Both the position numbers and the translations under genes were made by a program. A stretch of 58,186 bases of DNA from Myxococcaceae bacterium (GTDB taxonomy: Bacteria; Myxococcota; Myxococcia; Myxococcales; Myxococcaceae), in the NCBI GenBank assembly GCA_019694595.1, contig JAIBBQ010000016.1, forward strand, positions 1 through 58,186, in the 5' to 3' direction. A model generated the notes under the pieces. That model was given only the letters and a program-made list of their open reading frames with translations, searched no databases and was not told the origin of the DNA. Numbering within the stretch: position 1 is the first letter of the stretch; each line of letters starts with the position of its first letter. Of the stretch, positions 41,798-52,200 are shown one piece after another.

Positions 41798-43262
41798 CCC
41801 GGCGGCGGCGGGCCCAGACCAGGGCGGCCACGGCCAGCGGCGGCAGCAGCACCGTGCCACACCCCGACCTGGGGGGCGTGGTGGCGGGCGCCTGGCAGCT
41901 CACCGGGGCGCAGCCGTCGCCCTGGTCGCACAGCCGCTCGTCGCACTGGCCGTCGGCGGGAGCCTCGAAGGTGACCTCGATGGCGCCGTCGGGGCGCACC
42001 TTCACGTCGTGCAAGCCGAGGCCGGTCTTCGCCCCGGCGTAAGTGTTGCTCGAGAAGACCGCGTGGGTGCCGCTGAAGGGGGCGGTGTCGTCGCTGGGGC
42101 CCCAGCTGTCGCCGTCGCGGAAGAGGTCGAACTCCCAGTCGGGCGGGCTGTCGTGCTGCACGTGGAAGGCGCCGTCGGCCTGCACCCACATGATGTACGA
42201 GCGCCAGGGGTCGTCGTTGACGGGGTTGAGGCTGCGGTCCTGGAAGCGACCTTCCTCGCCGGCGAGCTTCACGGTGCGGTCGACGTGAAAGAGCGCCAGG
42301 CCGCGCGACGTCACCAGTCCGTCGAAGACGCCGGGGCCGCGGTTCTCGACGAGCCAGTATTCCTGGCCGGTGCCCAGGCGCCACACCTCGCCGCTCGTCT
42401 CGGCGGGCTGCACGACGACGGTGCGGGTGCCGGCGACCTGGTGCCAGTTCCCCCAGCGCAGGCGGTAGCGGGTCTCGGCGTCGGGGAGCGGGATGCGATC
42501 GTCGTACGGCCAGCTGCCCATGACCGAGAGGTCGAGGCCGCGATACGTGTCGCTCTCGGCGTAGAGGTCGGTGAGCCCGAGGAGGTGACCGAACTCGTGC
42601 ACCAGCACGTGGGCGTTGCCGGAGCCGCCGATGGCCACGTGGCCGACGCGGGTGCCGTCGAGGATCATCGGCCCCCCGGTGCCGCCGTTGAGGTTGTCGC
42701 CGGTGTTGTAGAAGCCGAAGGGCAGCGCGATGCCGCCGAACGGCGAGTTGGTGAGGATCATCACCCCGTCGGCCCACCCGTCGCTCTTGCCGGCGACGCC
42801 GTTGACGTCGAGCTGCCCGAAGGTGAAGCCGCCCAGGGCGCGGGCCCGGCGCATCACCTCGCGGATCATCTCCAGCCCGGGCAGCAACGCGCCCAGGTCG
42901 GCGCGCTGCACGGCACACCCGGGGAACTGCGCCTCGGGGAGCGGGCAGGTGTCGAAGACCACGGTCTGCGCGACGGTGACGTGGGGGTGGTAGCGGTGGA
43001 GCGAGGCGGTCTCGTAGTACTGCACGAACCCCTTGGGATCGTCGGCGGAGAAGAAGCGCTCCAGGGCGGCGCGGTCGAAGGGCCTGAAGCCCTTCACCTC
43101 CACGGGAATGACGAGCAGCTCCGCCTTGCCGAGCGACGGGGCCTTGTGGGGGCCCACGTCGTCGCGGACCACGAAGTGGTCCATGTAGTCGGCGCGGGCT
43201 CCCTGACCGGGGAGCGCGAGCGCGAGCAGCGCCAGTCGGACGACATTGCGCTGCCACCGCAT
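41784..43262 (-). CDS. M6-like secreted metalloprotease with MYXO-CTERM
   Basis: 492 residues, signal peptide ending near GARA. The zinc motif HEFGHLLGLTD gives His222, Glu223, His226 and Asp232 (HExxHxxGxxD), as in M6/immune-inhibitor-A type proteases. A beta-sandwich C-terminal half (~290-440) follows. Near the end a Cys-rich stretch (QCDERLCDQGDGCAPVSC) leads to the sorting tail: Gly-Cys468, hydrophobic helix, then ARRRR. MYXO-CTERM tails direct anchoring to the myxobacterial surface. Overlaps the zinc-ribbon gene at the stop. Confidence 0.92.
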   Translation of the reverse strand: MRWQRNVVRLALLALALPGQGARADYMDHFVVRDDVGPHKAPSLGKAELLVIPVEVKGFRPFDRAALERFFSADDPKGFVQYYETASLHRYHPHVTVAQTVVFDTCPLPEAQFPGCAVQRADLGALLPGLEMIREVMRRARALGGFTFGQLDVNGVAGKSDGWADGVMILTNSPFGGIALPFGFYNTGDNLNGGTGGPMILDGTRVGHVAIGGSGNAHVLVHEFGHLLGLTDLYAESDTYRGLDLSVMGSWPYDDRIPLPDAETRYRLRWGNWHQVAGTRTVVVQPAETSGEVWRLGTGQEYWLVENRGPGVFDGLVTSRGLALFHVDRTVKLAGEEGRFQDRSLNPVNDDPWRSYIMWVQADGAFHVQHDSPPDWEFDLFRDGDSWGPSDDTAPFSGTHAVFSSNTYAGAKTGLGLHDVKVRPDGAIEVTFEAPADGQCDERLCDQGDGCAPVSCQAPATTPPRSGCGTVLLPPLAVAALVWARRRRVSAS

Positions 43263-43282
43263 CGAAGGACCCCTTTGGCCGG

Positions 43283-44422
43283 CTAGAAGCCGACCAGCTT
43301 GGAGATGATCTCCTTCATGATCTCCGAAGTCCCGCCTCCGATGGTAATCAACCGGATGTCGCGCCAGGCCCGGGCGATGGCGGTCTCCTCGATGTACCCC
43401 ATGCCGCCGTAGAACTGCTGGCAGTCGTAGGCGACCTTCTGGGCGAGATCGCCGGCCACCAGCTTGGCCATGGAGATCTCCTTCACCGGGCTCTCCTTGG
43501 CGTCGTACAGCTCGCTCGCGTGGTACGTGAGCCGCTTGGCGGCCTCGATGTTGGCGAGGTGCTCGACGAACTTGTGCCGCCACACCTGGAACTTGATGAG
43601 CGGCTTGCCGAAGGCCTGGCGCTCGTTGCCGTAGCGCACCGCCTGCTCGACCATCTGCTCCATCGCGGCGACGGTGGTCAGGGCGCCGGTGAGCCGCTCG
43701 CCCTGGAAGTTGGTCATGATGTGGTAGAAACCTTCGTTCTCTTCCCCGAGCACGTACCGGGCGGGCACCTTGCAGTCCTCGAAGAAGAGGATCGCGGTGT
43801 CGGACGAGAGGTTCCCCACCTTGTCGAGCTTCTTGGACACCGAGAAGCCCTTCACGTCGGTGGGGAAGGTCAAGAGCGAGATGCCGCCGTAGCCTTCGCC
43901 GCCGGTGCGCACGCCCAGGGTGATGAAGTCGGCGCGGGTCCCGTTGGTGATCCACATCTTGGAGCCGTTGATGACGTAGTCGTCGCCCACGCGCTTGGCG
44001 GTGGTCTTGATGTTGGCGACGTCGCTGCCCATGCCGGGCTCGCTGACGCCCAGGGCGGCGATCTTCTCGCCGGCGAGCGCGGGGGCGAGGAACTCGCGCT
44101 TCTGCTCGTCGGTGCCGATCTCGTTGATGATCGGCGTGGCCATCTGGCTCTGCACCAGCAGCGCCATGTTGACGCCGGCGTTGGTGCTGCGCACGAGCTC
44201 TTCGCAGAAGGCGACCACGTACCAGAAGTCGAGGCCGCTCCCGCCGTACTTGGCGTCGTGGTTGATGCCCAGGAAGCCGAGCTCGCCGGCCTGCTTGAAG
44301 ACTTCCTTGGGGAAGATGCCGGCGCGGTCCCAGTCGAGCGCGTGCGGGGTCAGCTCCTTCTCGACCCACGCTCGAACGGACTTGCGGAACGCTTCGTGCT
44401 CGGCGGTGAAGAAGTTGGGCAT
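43283..44422 (-). CDS. acyl-CoA dehydrogenase
   Basis: 379 residues. FAD/substrate signatures GVSEPGMGSD, WITNGTRAD, GERLTGA and the C-terminal RDIRLITIGGGTSEIMKEII are all intact; the catalytic base would be the Glu in GMGYIEE, as in short/medium-chain types. It makes trans-2-enoyl-CoA in fatty- or amino-acid catabolism, passing electrons to ETF. Next upstream is a perfect 18-bp palindrome, probable operator. 20 bp upstream of the M6 protease start, so the two may be one transcript. Confidence 0.96.
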   Translation of the reverse strand: MPNFFTAEHEAFRKSVRAWVEKELTPHALDWDRAGIFPKEVFKQAGELGFLGINHDAKYGGSGLDFWYVVAFCEELVRSTNAGVNMALLVQSQMATPIINEIGTDEQKREFLAPALAGEKIAALGVSEPGMGSDVANIKTTAKRVGDDYVINGSKMWITNGTRADFITLGVRTGGEGYGGISLLTFPTDVKGFSVSKKLDKVGNLSSDTAILFFEDCKVPARYVLGEENEGFYHIMTNFQGERLTGALTTVAAMEQMVEQAVRYGNERQAFGKPLIKFQVWRHKFVEHLANIEAAKRLTYHASELYDAKESPVKEISMAKLVAGDLAQKVAYDCQQFYGGMGYIEETAIARAWRDIRLITIGGGTSEIMKEIISKLVGF

Positions 44423-44448
44423 GGGGGGCTTTCGCGAGGCGGGTGAAG

Positions 44449-44466
44449 ATTGATTTCGAAATCAAT
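44449..44466. promoter_or_regulatory. 18-bp perfect palindrome, likely operator
   Basis: ATTGATTTCGAAATCAAT, identical to its own reverse complement, 26-44 bp upstream of the acyl-CoA dehydrogenase start and strikingly A/T-rich against its surroundings. The form suits a dimeric regulator (TetR-, MarR- or MerR-like) that responds to acyl-CoA. Identity of the regulator is unknown. Confidence 0.7.
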
Positions 44467-44783
44467 ACCAGGGGCAGGAAGGGTGGGCAATCGAGGTGTT
44501 CACGGGAATGGGGCCCCGCTGACCGTTCCCCGGAAGGCTCATGCGGAAACCGGAGGTCGCCGCCGATGGGCCGCCCATGATCGCGAGGTGCCACGTGGTG
44601 GCCCGATCCCGGGTCCCGCATTTCGCTTCCAGGGCCCCCAGGTCAGCCCCCCATTCCCCTCGTGCCCTCCGAACACCCTCGCCTCTTCAGAACACCCTTC
44701 CAGCCTCCTCTCTCTCTTCGACGAGCGAGGGTCGTCTTCCTGGGAGTCCGAGGTGCGCTTCCTCGCAACAAGGATGATCTGAG
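44467..44783. other. intergenic region, no gene seen
   Basis: No ORF with convincing codon use, start or signal peptide is found here. It is GC-rich, with pyrimidine-rich stretches near 44680-44720. It would hold the promoter of the acyl-CoA dehydrogenase operon; no clear -35/-10 pair was seen besides the palindrome. Confidence 0.5.
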
Positions 44784-44917
44784 GGCAATCGGGGGGCGGC
44801 CCAGGGGGACCCCGCGAGCGGAGGCGCGAAGCGCGAAGCCGAGCGGGGTTCGGGCCAGCGGGGCCCCGAGTTGCCGTGATCCTCCGAGAGCTCAGCGCGC
44901 CCTCGGTCCCGCATCCT
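44784..44917. repeat. GC-rich inverted-repeat element, copy 2
   Basis: Core 44784-44875, beginning GGCAATCGGGGGGC and ending GGGGCCCCGAGTTGCC, inverted ends matching those of copy 1 at 15460. Inside, GAGCGGAGGCGCGAAGCGCG and AGCCGAGCGGGG recur, and GTGATCCTCCGAGAGC after the core matches GTGATCATCCAAGAGC in copy 1. It stops 17 bp before the 3' end of the 44935 gene, the same position copy 1 holds relative to mlaD. Confidence 0.7.
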
Positions 44918-44934
44918 GAAAGCGCCGCCCTCGC

Positions 44935-46251
44935 CTACTGCGGCTGGCAGTAGCCGTACTTCGGCGGCGCGGCGTTGATCTGCACGCACGTCTGCGCCTT
45001 CGGCACCTGGGTGCACCCGGCCGTCATCGCGTCGACGTCGCAGTACGCCCGGCAGATGCCCGACTGCCCGAGCGCCAGGCCGTTGCAGTGCAGCGCCTTC
45101 GCCGGGTTCATCTTGAAGCACGCCGTCGCCGTCGCGCAGGCCGAGTCCTCGTCCTTGTTGTCCGTCGGCGCCGCGCAGTACGACGCGGGCGTCGCGGCCG
45201 AGGAGTCGAAGAAGCAGTACGTGCCGTTCGCGCAGTCCGGCGAACGCACGTCACAGGGCCGCCGGCACGACTGCTGGATCGGGTTGGCGATGCAGATCTC
45301 CGCCGGCTCCGTCGCCGTGGCCGACTTGCAGGCCGTGCCGCCACGCCCACCGCACTTGCACACCCCGTCCTCGGGGTCGCAGCTGGTGCCGCCTTCGCAG
45401 AGCTTCGAGCCGCCGTCGGCCAGCGTGCACTGCTGACCACCCTGGCACTGCGCCGGAGGCCCCAGCGCACAGATCTGGTTCGACGCGCACACCGGGCCGC
45501 CCGGACCACCGCACTTGCACTGGCCGTCGACCGGGTCGCACGTCGTCTGGCCGGGGCAGGTCTTCCCGGCGCACGCGCTGCCGGGCCGGCAGGTCCGCGC
45601 CGTGTCCTGGCAGGCACCACCGTCGGCGCTCGCCCCGCAGCTGCACGCCTCGCCGCTCTGGCACACCGCGCCGTTGCACTTGCAGTACCCGTCAGACGGG
45701 TCGCAGGTCGTCGCCCCGCTGCAGCGCACGCCCGCGCAGAGGTCGTCGACGCAGGTCCGGCCGGCGTCCGCCCCCAGCGAGCAGAACTGCCCCACCATGC
45801 ACGAGCTGCCGCCACAGGCGCACTTGCCGCTCACCGTGTCGCAGGTCTGGTTCTTCGGGCAGGCCACCTGGCGGCAGTCCACCGTCGGCACGCACTCCCG
45901 CGCGTTGGGGTTGCAGACGAAGCCCTTGTCGCAGGCCTTGCCACCCGTGCCGCCGCACTTGCAGACGCCGTCGAAGACGTCGCAGCTGGTGCCGGGCTGG
46001 CCCGAGCAGTCCACCGCCGCGCACTTGCTCGACGTGCAGGTGTTCTTCACCGGGTCGCAGCTGAAGCCGTCGGGGCAGAGCACCCCGCCCCGGCCGCCGC
46101 ACTTGCACACCCCGTCCGACGGATCACACGTCAGCGCGCCGTCGCACTTGATGTTGCGGTCGAGGCAGATGTTCTTCGCCCCGCCACCACACGACGCCAA
46201 CAGCCCCAGCGTGAAGCCCACCGCGCCGACCAACCACAGATTGCGATTCAT
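44935..46251 (-). CDS. Cys-rich repeat lipoprotein
   Basis: 438 residues with lipobox LLASC (Cys21). About eight repeats of ~40 residues carry the core TCDPSDGVCKCGG (variants SCDVFDGVCKCGG, TCDPVDGQCKCGG, SCDPEDGVCKCGG), usually with C-x-[GN]-x2-C before it, reminiscent of EGF- or TIL-like disulfide modules. The last third (~300-438) has a different Cys pattern (CRRPCDVRSPDCANGTYCFF). Last gene of a three-gene surface-protein cluster (52552, 46279, 44935), 27 bp after the polyprotein stop. A surface or predation-related binding role is guessed. Confidence 0.85.
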   Translation of the reverse strand: MNRNLWLVGAVGFTLGLLASCGGGAKNICLDRNIKCDGALTCDPSDGVCKCGGRGGVLCPDGFSCDPVKNTCTSSKCAAVDCSGQPGTSCDVFDGVCKCGGTGGKACDKGFVCNPNARECVPTVDCRQVACPKNQTCDTVSGKCACGGSSCMVGQFCSLGADAGRTCVDDLCAGVRCSGATTCDPSDGYCKCNGAVCQSGEACSCGASADGGACQDTARTCRPGSACAGKTCPGQTTCDPVDGQCKCGGPGGPVCASNQICALGPPAQCQGGQQCTLADGGSKLCEGGTSCDPEDGVCKCGGRGGTACKSATATEPAEICIANPIQQSCRRPCDVRSPDCANGTYCFFDSSAATPASYCAAPTDNKDEDSACATATACFKMNPAKALHCNGLALGQSGICRAYCDVDAMTAGCTQVPKAQTCVQINAAPPKYGYCQPQ

Positions 46252-46278
46252 TGTCGTTGTGCCCGTTGAGGAAAGTGT

Positions 46279-49200
46279 TCAGCGCCCACGACGGCGGCGC
46301 AGCAGCGCGCTCGCCGCCAGCGCGGCCAGGAGCGACGGCCCCAGCGCCAGCGCCGAGCAGCCGCTCTTCGTGTCGGTGTAGTTCTCGCGCACCCGGATCG
46401 CGAGGCCGCGCACGTCGCGCCGCCCCTGCTCGTCTCGTAGCTCCACCAGGAAGCTGTAGACGCCCGGCGCCGCCGTGGTCTGCCCACTCAGCGTGCCGTC
46501 CGCCGCCAGCGTGATGCCCGCGGGCAAGGTCTCGGTCTCCGAGGTCGGCGCACACGCGAACTCGCCCGGGTGCACCACCTGCTTCACGCAGGTCAGCGCG
46601 AAGACGAGGTTCGTCGCTTCCGCCGCCGGGAGGTTGTGGCTCAGGCGCGCCTGGTAGTTGCGGCCCGAGAACGCGTCGGGCAGCGCGGTGGTGGTGATCG
46701 CCACCGCCTCGTCGTACGCGATCTGCAGCAGGTACTGCGCGGTGTCCTCGCTGCCGTTCCCGTCCACCACCTTGAGCGTGAGCACGTACGCGCCCGCCTT
46801 CTTCGGCGTGCCGCGCAGGTAGTCGAGCCCGTTGCCCCCGTCCTCGATCGCCAGGCCCGTGAGCGTGGTCAGGTTCGTCTTGTCGTCGAAGGTGGTGATC
46901 ACCGGCCCCGGCGCATCGGTCGGGCTCTCGGCGAGCTGCTGGAACTTCACCAGGAACCAGTCGTAGCCCGGCTTGCCACCCACCGCCTGCAGCGGCTGCA
47001 GGTAGCTGTGCAGCAGCGAGCCGCGCGCGAGCCCGGTGGTCGCGATGTGCAGCGAGCCCGGCGTCACCACGCTCAGCTCCAGGTCCTTCGCCGCCTTCAC
47101 GCCGGCCGAGTCCTGCACCTCCACCGAGAACATGAAGGTGCCCGACTCCGCCGCCCGGCCCTCGATGGTGCCGTCGGTCGCCAGCCCCAGGCCCGCAGGC
47201 AGGTTCGAGTTCTCCTTCAAGCTCCACACGTACGGAGGCTTGCCGCCCACCGCCACCAGGCCCGCCTCGTAGGCGCGCGAGAACTCAGCGGCCGGCAGCT
47301 CCTGATCGACGATCGCCAGCGGCAGGTTCGCCACCGCCACCTGCAGCGAGAGCGCCTGCGTCTTCTCCGCGCCCGCGCTCGAGACCTTCACCTCGAACGA
47401 GTACGCCCCCGCCTTCGCCGGGTTGCCGGCCAGGTCGCCCTGCGCCGACAGCGCCATGCCCTGCGGCAACGCGCCGCCCGACAGCGTCCACGCGTAGCTG
47501 CCGTCGCCGCCGAGCGCCTGCAGCCGCAGACCGTACGGCGAGTACTGCGCCGCGCCCGGCAGGCTGGTGGTGGCGATGGTCAGCGCCCCGCTGCTGATCA
47601 CGATCGGCTGCGCCGCGGTGGCGCAGTTGTTCACCCGGCTGATCTCGTCGATGCCGAACTGCGGCATCGCCATGGGGTCGTAGTTCACGCACACGCCCAG
47701 CCAGTACTTGCCCGCTCCCAGGCTCGACGGGAGCGTCATGCTGTCGGTCATGGTGTCGGTCTGGTTCGACGTCAGGCCACCGGCCACCGAGCCCACGAAG
47801 ATGCTGGGGTCGCTGATCGTCGCCACCGAGTTGTCGGAGATGACCCACGTGTACTTGAAGGCCGCCGCCGCCGCGTTGCCGCCGTTGAGCAGCGTGCGCG
47901 CCGGCATGATGGTGCCGCCCGGAGTGCCCGTCGCCGGCGAGGTGATCGACGCCACCGACAGGTCCGCCGTCGGCGATCCCACCTGGAACTTGAACGGCGT
48001 GCCCACGTTGTTGGTCTCGTCCGACTCCAGCACGGTGCCGTCGGGGTCCACCTTGGCGATCAGGAAGTAGTTGCCCGGCGTGGTGTTCGCCGGGATCGGC
48101 GCCCCCGAGGTGACCAGCACGTCTTCCACCGTGCCGAGCTCCACCGGCATCGCATCGCCGATCTTCACGTCGGCCCCGTCCAGCGTGGCGTCCGTCGACA
48201 GGAAGAAGCGCACCACGACGTTCGACGCGCTCCGGCCACCGCGGTTGCGCAGCAGCGCGGACGCCCGGTACGTCACGCCCGCGTAGCCCGTCTGGTCGCC
48301 GGTCACGCTCGCCAGCGCCGCGTCAGGCGGCAGGTAGAAGTCGATCACCGAGTTGGTGGGGAAGCTGCCCGTGGTGCAGGCACCCGAGGTGGTGGTGGTG
48401 CACGAGAGCGCCGCGATGCCCGTGTTCGGCACCTTCTGGATGCCGACCGACGCGCTGCCGGTGCCCGGCGCCGTCGGGCCGTACGCGAAGCGAATCTGGT
48501 TGGTGCCTTCGTACAGCACCGCCTGGAAGCTGAAGCGCGCCGCCGTGCTCGACGGCGTCACGTTGCCCCACTCGATCACCGCGTACCGCCGCGGCGCCAC
48601 GTCGAACGTCTGGTACTTCACCGTGCAGGTCGGCGCGGTGCAGGAGATGAACGAGTCCCACCACGGCGCGATCAGCGTCTGCGGGTAGAAGGTCGAGGTG
48701 CTGCTGTTCGGAATGCCCTGGTTGCTCGAGTAGGTCGCCGACCCCGAGAACGACAGGTAGCCGTAGTGCGAGATGGCCACCGAGTTGGTCGTCGTGCCGT
48801 AGAAGGTGAAGTTGAACGGCAGGGTCACCGTCTGACCGTTGGTCACCGCCGTGCCCGCCGCCAGCGGGCGGAAGGTCAGCGGCTTGGGGCCGTCGAGCGA
48901 GTAGTCCTGCGCCGACGCCGTGCCCGCCACCAGCAGCGCGATGGCCGCGGGCGCCAGCAGCGCCGCCCGCGCCCGGCGCCGCAGCAGGAGCGGCAGGAGC
49001 CCGGCGAGAATCCACAGCCCACCGAGGTTGCCCGCCGCCGAGCAGCCGCCGGTCTTCACCTCGCGGCGCACGTCGACCGCGAACACGCCCAGGCCGGTCG
49101 CGCCGGAGTCGTCACGCCCTTCGATCACGAAGGTGTAGCTGCCTTCGGACTTGTCGGCCGGCACCAGGCCCTTCACCACGCCCTCGCGGCTCATGGTGAG

Positions 49201-52200
49201 CCCCGGCGGCAGCGAGCCCGAGTAGACCGAGAAGGTCGCCGGGGCGACGCCGGTCGACGAGAAGGAGAAGTTGGCCTCTTCACCCGGGCGGATGACGTCG
49301 GGCAGACCGGTCTGCTTGATCGAGAAGCGCGCCGGGTAGACCCGCACCGTGAACTCCGCGGTGTCGCTGCGCCCCTTGCCGTCGGTCACCGTCAGGCTGA
49401 ACACGAAGGTCCCGGCCTTGGTCGGCTTGCCTTCGAGCAGCGCGAGGCCGCTCTGGAACGAGAGGTTGAGGCCATCGGGCACCGAGCCCGCGGGCACGAA
49501 GCTCACCGGCGCCATCAGCATGGTGCCGTCCATGTTCGCGACCGAGATGTCCGTCTGGTAGCTCGCGCCCACCAGGCCGTCGGGCAGCGAGGGGGTCGAG
49601 AAGACGATCGAACCGGGGGCGACCACGCGCATCGTCAGCTCCTTGCGCGCGCTCGAGCCGAGCGAGTCCTTCACCTCGACCGTCACCTTGCTCGAGCCTT
49701 CGGGCAGGCCGACGCGCGGGTTGCCGGAGATCACCCCGTCGGTCGACAGCGCCAGGTTCTGCGGCAGCGCTCCGTCGACCACGGTCCACACGTACGGCTT
49801 CACGCCGCCCGCGGCGCCGAGGCCGAACTCGTACTTCTGCGCCGCGGAGTTGATGACCGGGGGCACCGAGGTGGTCGTGATCTCGACCTGCGAGGTGGTC
49901 GGCAGCACGCGGAGCACCAGTCGGGCCGCCGCCTGGCGGCCGCCGTTGGTCACCACCGCGGTCACCGTGCTCACCACCGCCGTGGTCGGCGTGCCACTGA
50001 TGAGGCCGTCGTTGGCCATGGTCAACCCCATGGGCAGCGCGCCCTGGGTGGCGTCGATGGCCCAGGTCGAGGCGCCCTGCTCGCCCGCCGCCGCGAGGCG
50101 GAAGGCGTACGGGCGGTCCACCACCGCGTCGGGCAGCTGCGCAGTGCTCACGCGCAGCGAGGAGGCGGCGACTTGCACCGTGTTCGAAGCCAGCGCGTTG
50201 TTGGTCTCGTCGAGCTCCACCACAGCGTCGGCGGTGTCGATGATCGCGCCCAGGTAGTACGTGCCCGGCGCCATGGTGGGCGGCAGCCGCACCAGCTCCG
50301 TCTGAGTGTCCACCGCGCCGACCGCCAGGGTCACCGAGCCGTCGTTCGCGGTCATCGTGCCGGACACGATGGTCAGCGGCACGTCGTCAGGGGTGATGAT
50401 CGCGTTCGCCGAGGCGACGTAGCGGTACTTCACCGCGGGCGCGTCGAGCACGCCGATGTTCTTGAAGGTGCGCAGCACCGGGATCACCTCGCCCACCGCC
50501 GCGCTCGCCGGAGACTCGACCCGCGTCACCACCAGGTCCGCCGCGGGGGCACGCAGGCGCACCGTGCCGCCGACCGACAGGTTGTTGTTGCCTTCGTTGA
50601 GCTCGGTCACCACCCCGCCCACGTCGGCGAGGAAGAAGATGAAGTAGTTGCCGGTCGCGAAGTTCATCGCGTTCCGGTCCTTCAGCGGAATGTTGAAGGT
50701 GAAGTCGTACGTCTGCATCGTGCCGGCCGTCAGCGGCGCCGGGACCGCGTACTGGGCGATCAGCGTGTCGTTGAGCAGCGACAGCGTCTGATCGGAAGAG
50801 ATCACCACGCCGATCTTGAAGTTCTTCGCGTCGGCGCCGCCCGTGTTGGACAGGGACACGCGCGCGCGGCCGAGCTGGCCGAAGTCACCCACACGGGTCG
50901 ACGCGCCGGTCACCGCGTCGACGAAGTCGACCTGGGTGTTGGCGAGGTCCGCCTGGCGAATGGTCACCTTGCTGGTGGAGGCGACCACGTTGTTGGTCTC
51001 GCTCGCCTCGTTGATGGCGTTCGCCGGGTCGACCTGCAGCAGGTAGGAGAAGTCGCCGCCCGGCACGTTGTCCGGCATCACCACCGGCACCATGATGTCC
51101 ACCGTCTCCGCGCCGGTCACGGTGCGCGAGTCGGTGTACAGCACGAAGTCGTTCGAGCTCGCCACGTTGTCGGTCGACAGCAGCACGCGGTAGCCGACCG
51201 TGCCCGCGCTGTTGGTGCCCTGGTTGAAGAAGCGGATGCCGAGGTTGATCGAGTTGCCCGGGCCCGAGTTCGCCGGGCCGGTCACCGACGTCGCCACCAG
51301 GTCGAGGCCGTTGACGAAGTAGTTCAGCGTCGAGCCGACGTTGTTGGTCTCCAGCGCCTCCGCCACCGCGTTGGTGGTGTCCGCCTCGACCAGCACGAAG
51401 TACTGGCCCGGCCCCGGGGGCGTCGTGGTGGCCGCGTTGCCGCTCGTGGTGAGCTCCGCGCCCATGCCGGCCACCGAGATGGCCGAGCCCGACGTGTAGA
51501 TGAGCACGTCGCTCGCGTCCTTCAGCTTGTCCTTCGAGAGGTACGCCTTCCAGAAGAAGTTGTTCGCCGGCATCTGGCCGAAGTTCTTGAAGGTCGGCGC
51601 GACGGTCAGCGAGAGGTTCGTGTCGCCCAGCACCACCAGGTTCGACACGTTCACCGCGGTGACCACCAGGTCCGGCTGCACCGGCTGGCCGACCGTCACC
51701 AGGGTGTCGGTGGGGAAGTTGGTCGACTGGCAGGCGTTGCTCGTCGCCGAGCAGGTGAGGATCGCCGCGCCGTTGGCGCCGGTCGAGTCCTCGAAGCCCA
51801 CGGTCACGCCGCTGGTGGTGGAGCTGATCGAGGTGATCGGCCCGTAGTGGACCTGGAAGAGGCCAGACGCGGTGAGCTTCACCTTCACCGTGTACGCGTA
51901 GTACCCGGAGTACTTGTACCAACCCGACCACTCGATCTCCATCTCACCCGAGCCCTGCTTGTAGTGGATCGAGCCGGGCACCGGCGTGGTGGTGGGCGGG
52001 TTGGTGGTCCCGAACGGCCAGCTAGTGGGGGCGCCTTCGTGGTCGCCCCACCAGGGCGCGATGACGTTGTGCGGCGTCCGCGTGGTGCTGGGGATCTTCG
52101 AGCCCGAGTAGCAGGCGAACCCGGTGTGGCAGGTCGACGTCGCCGTGGGGTTGGTCTCGAACATCAGGAAGCCGTTCGAGTCCACGTGCACCGACGTGTA

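Noticed and set aside
44450-44782. A 110-residue plus-strand frame in the intergenic region
   Set aside because: Starts inside the palindrome, Pro/Ser/Arg-rich without domain, no ribosome-binding site. Composition fits chance.
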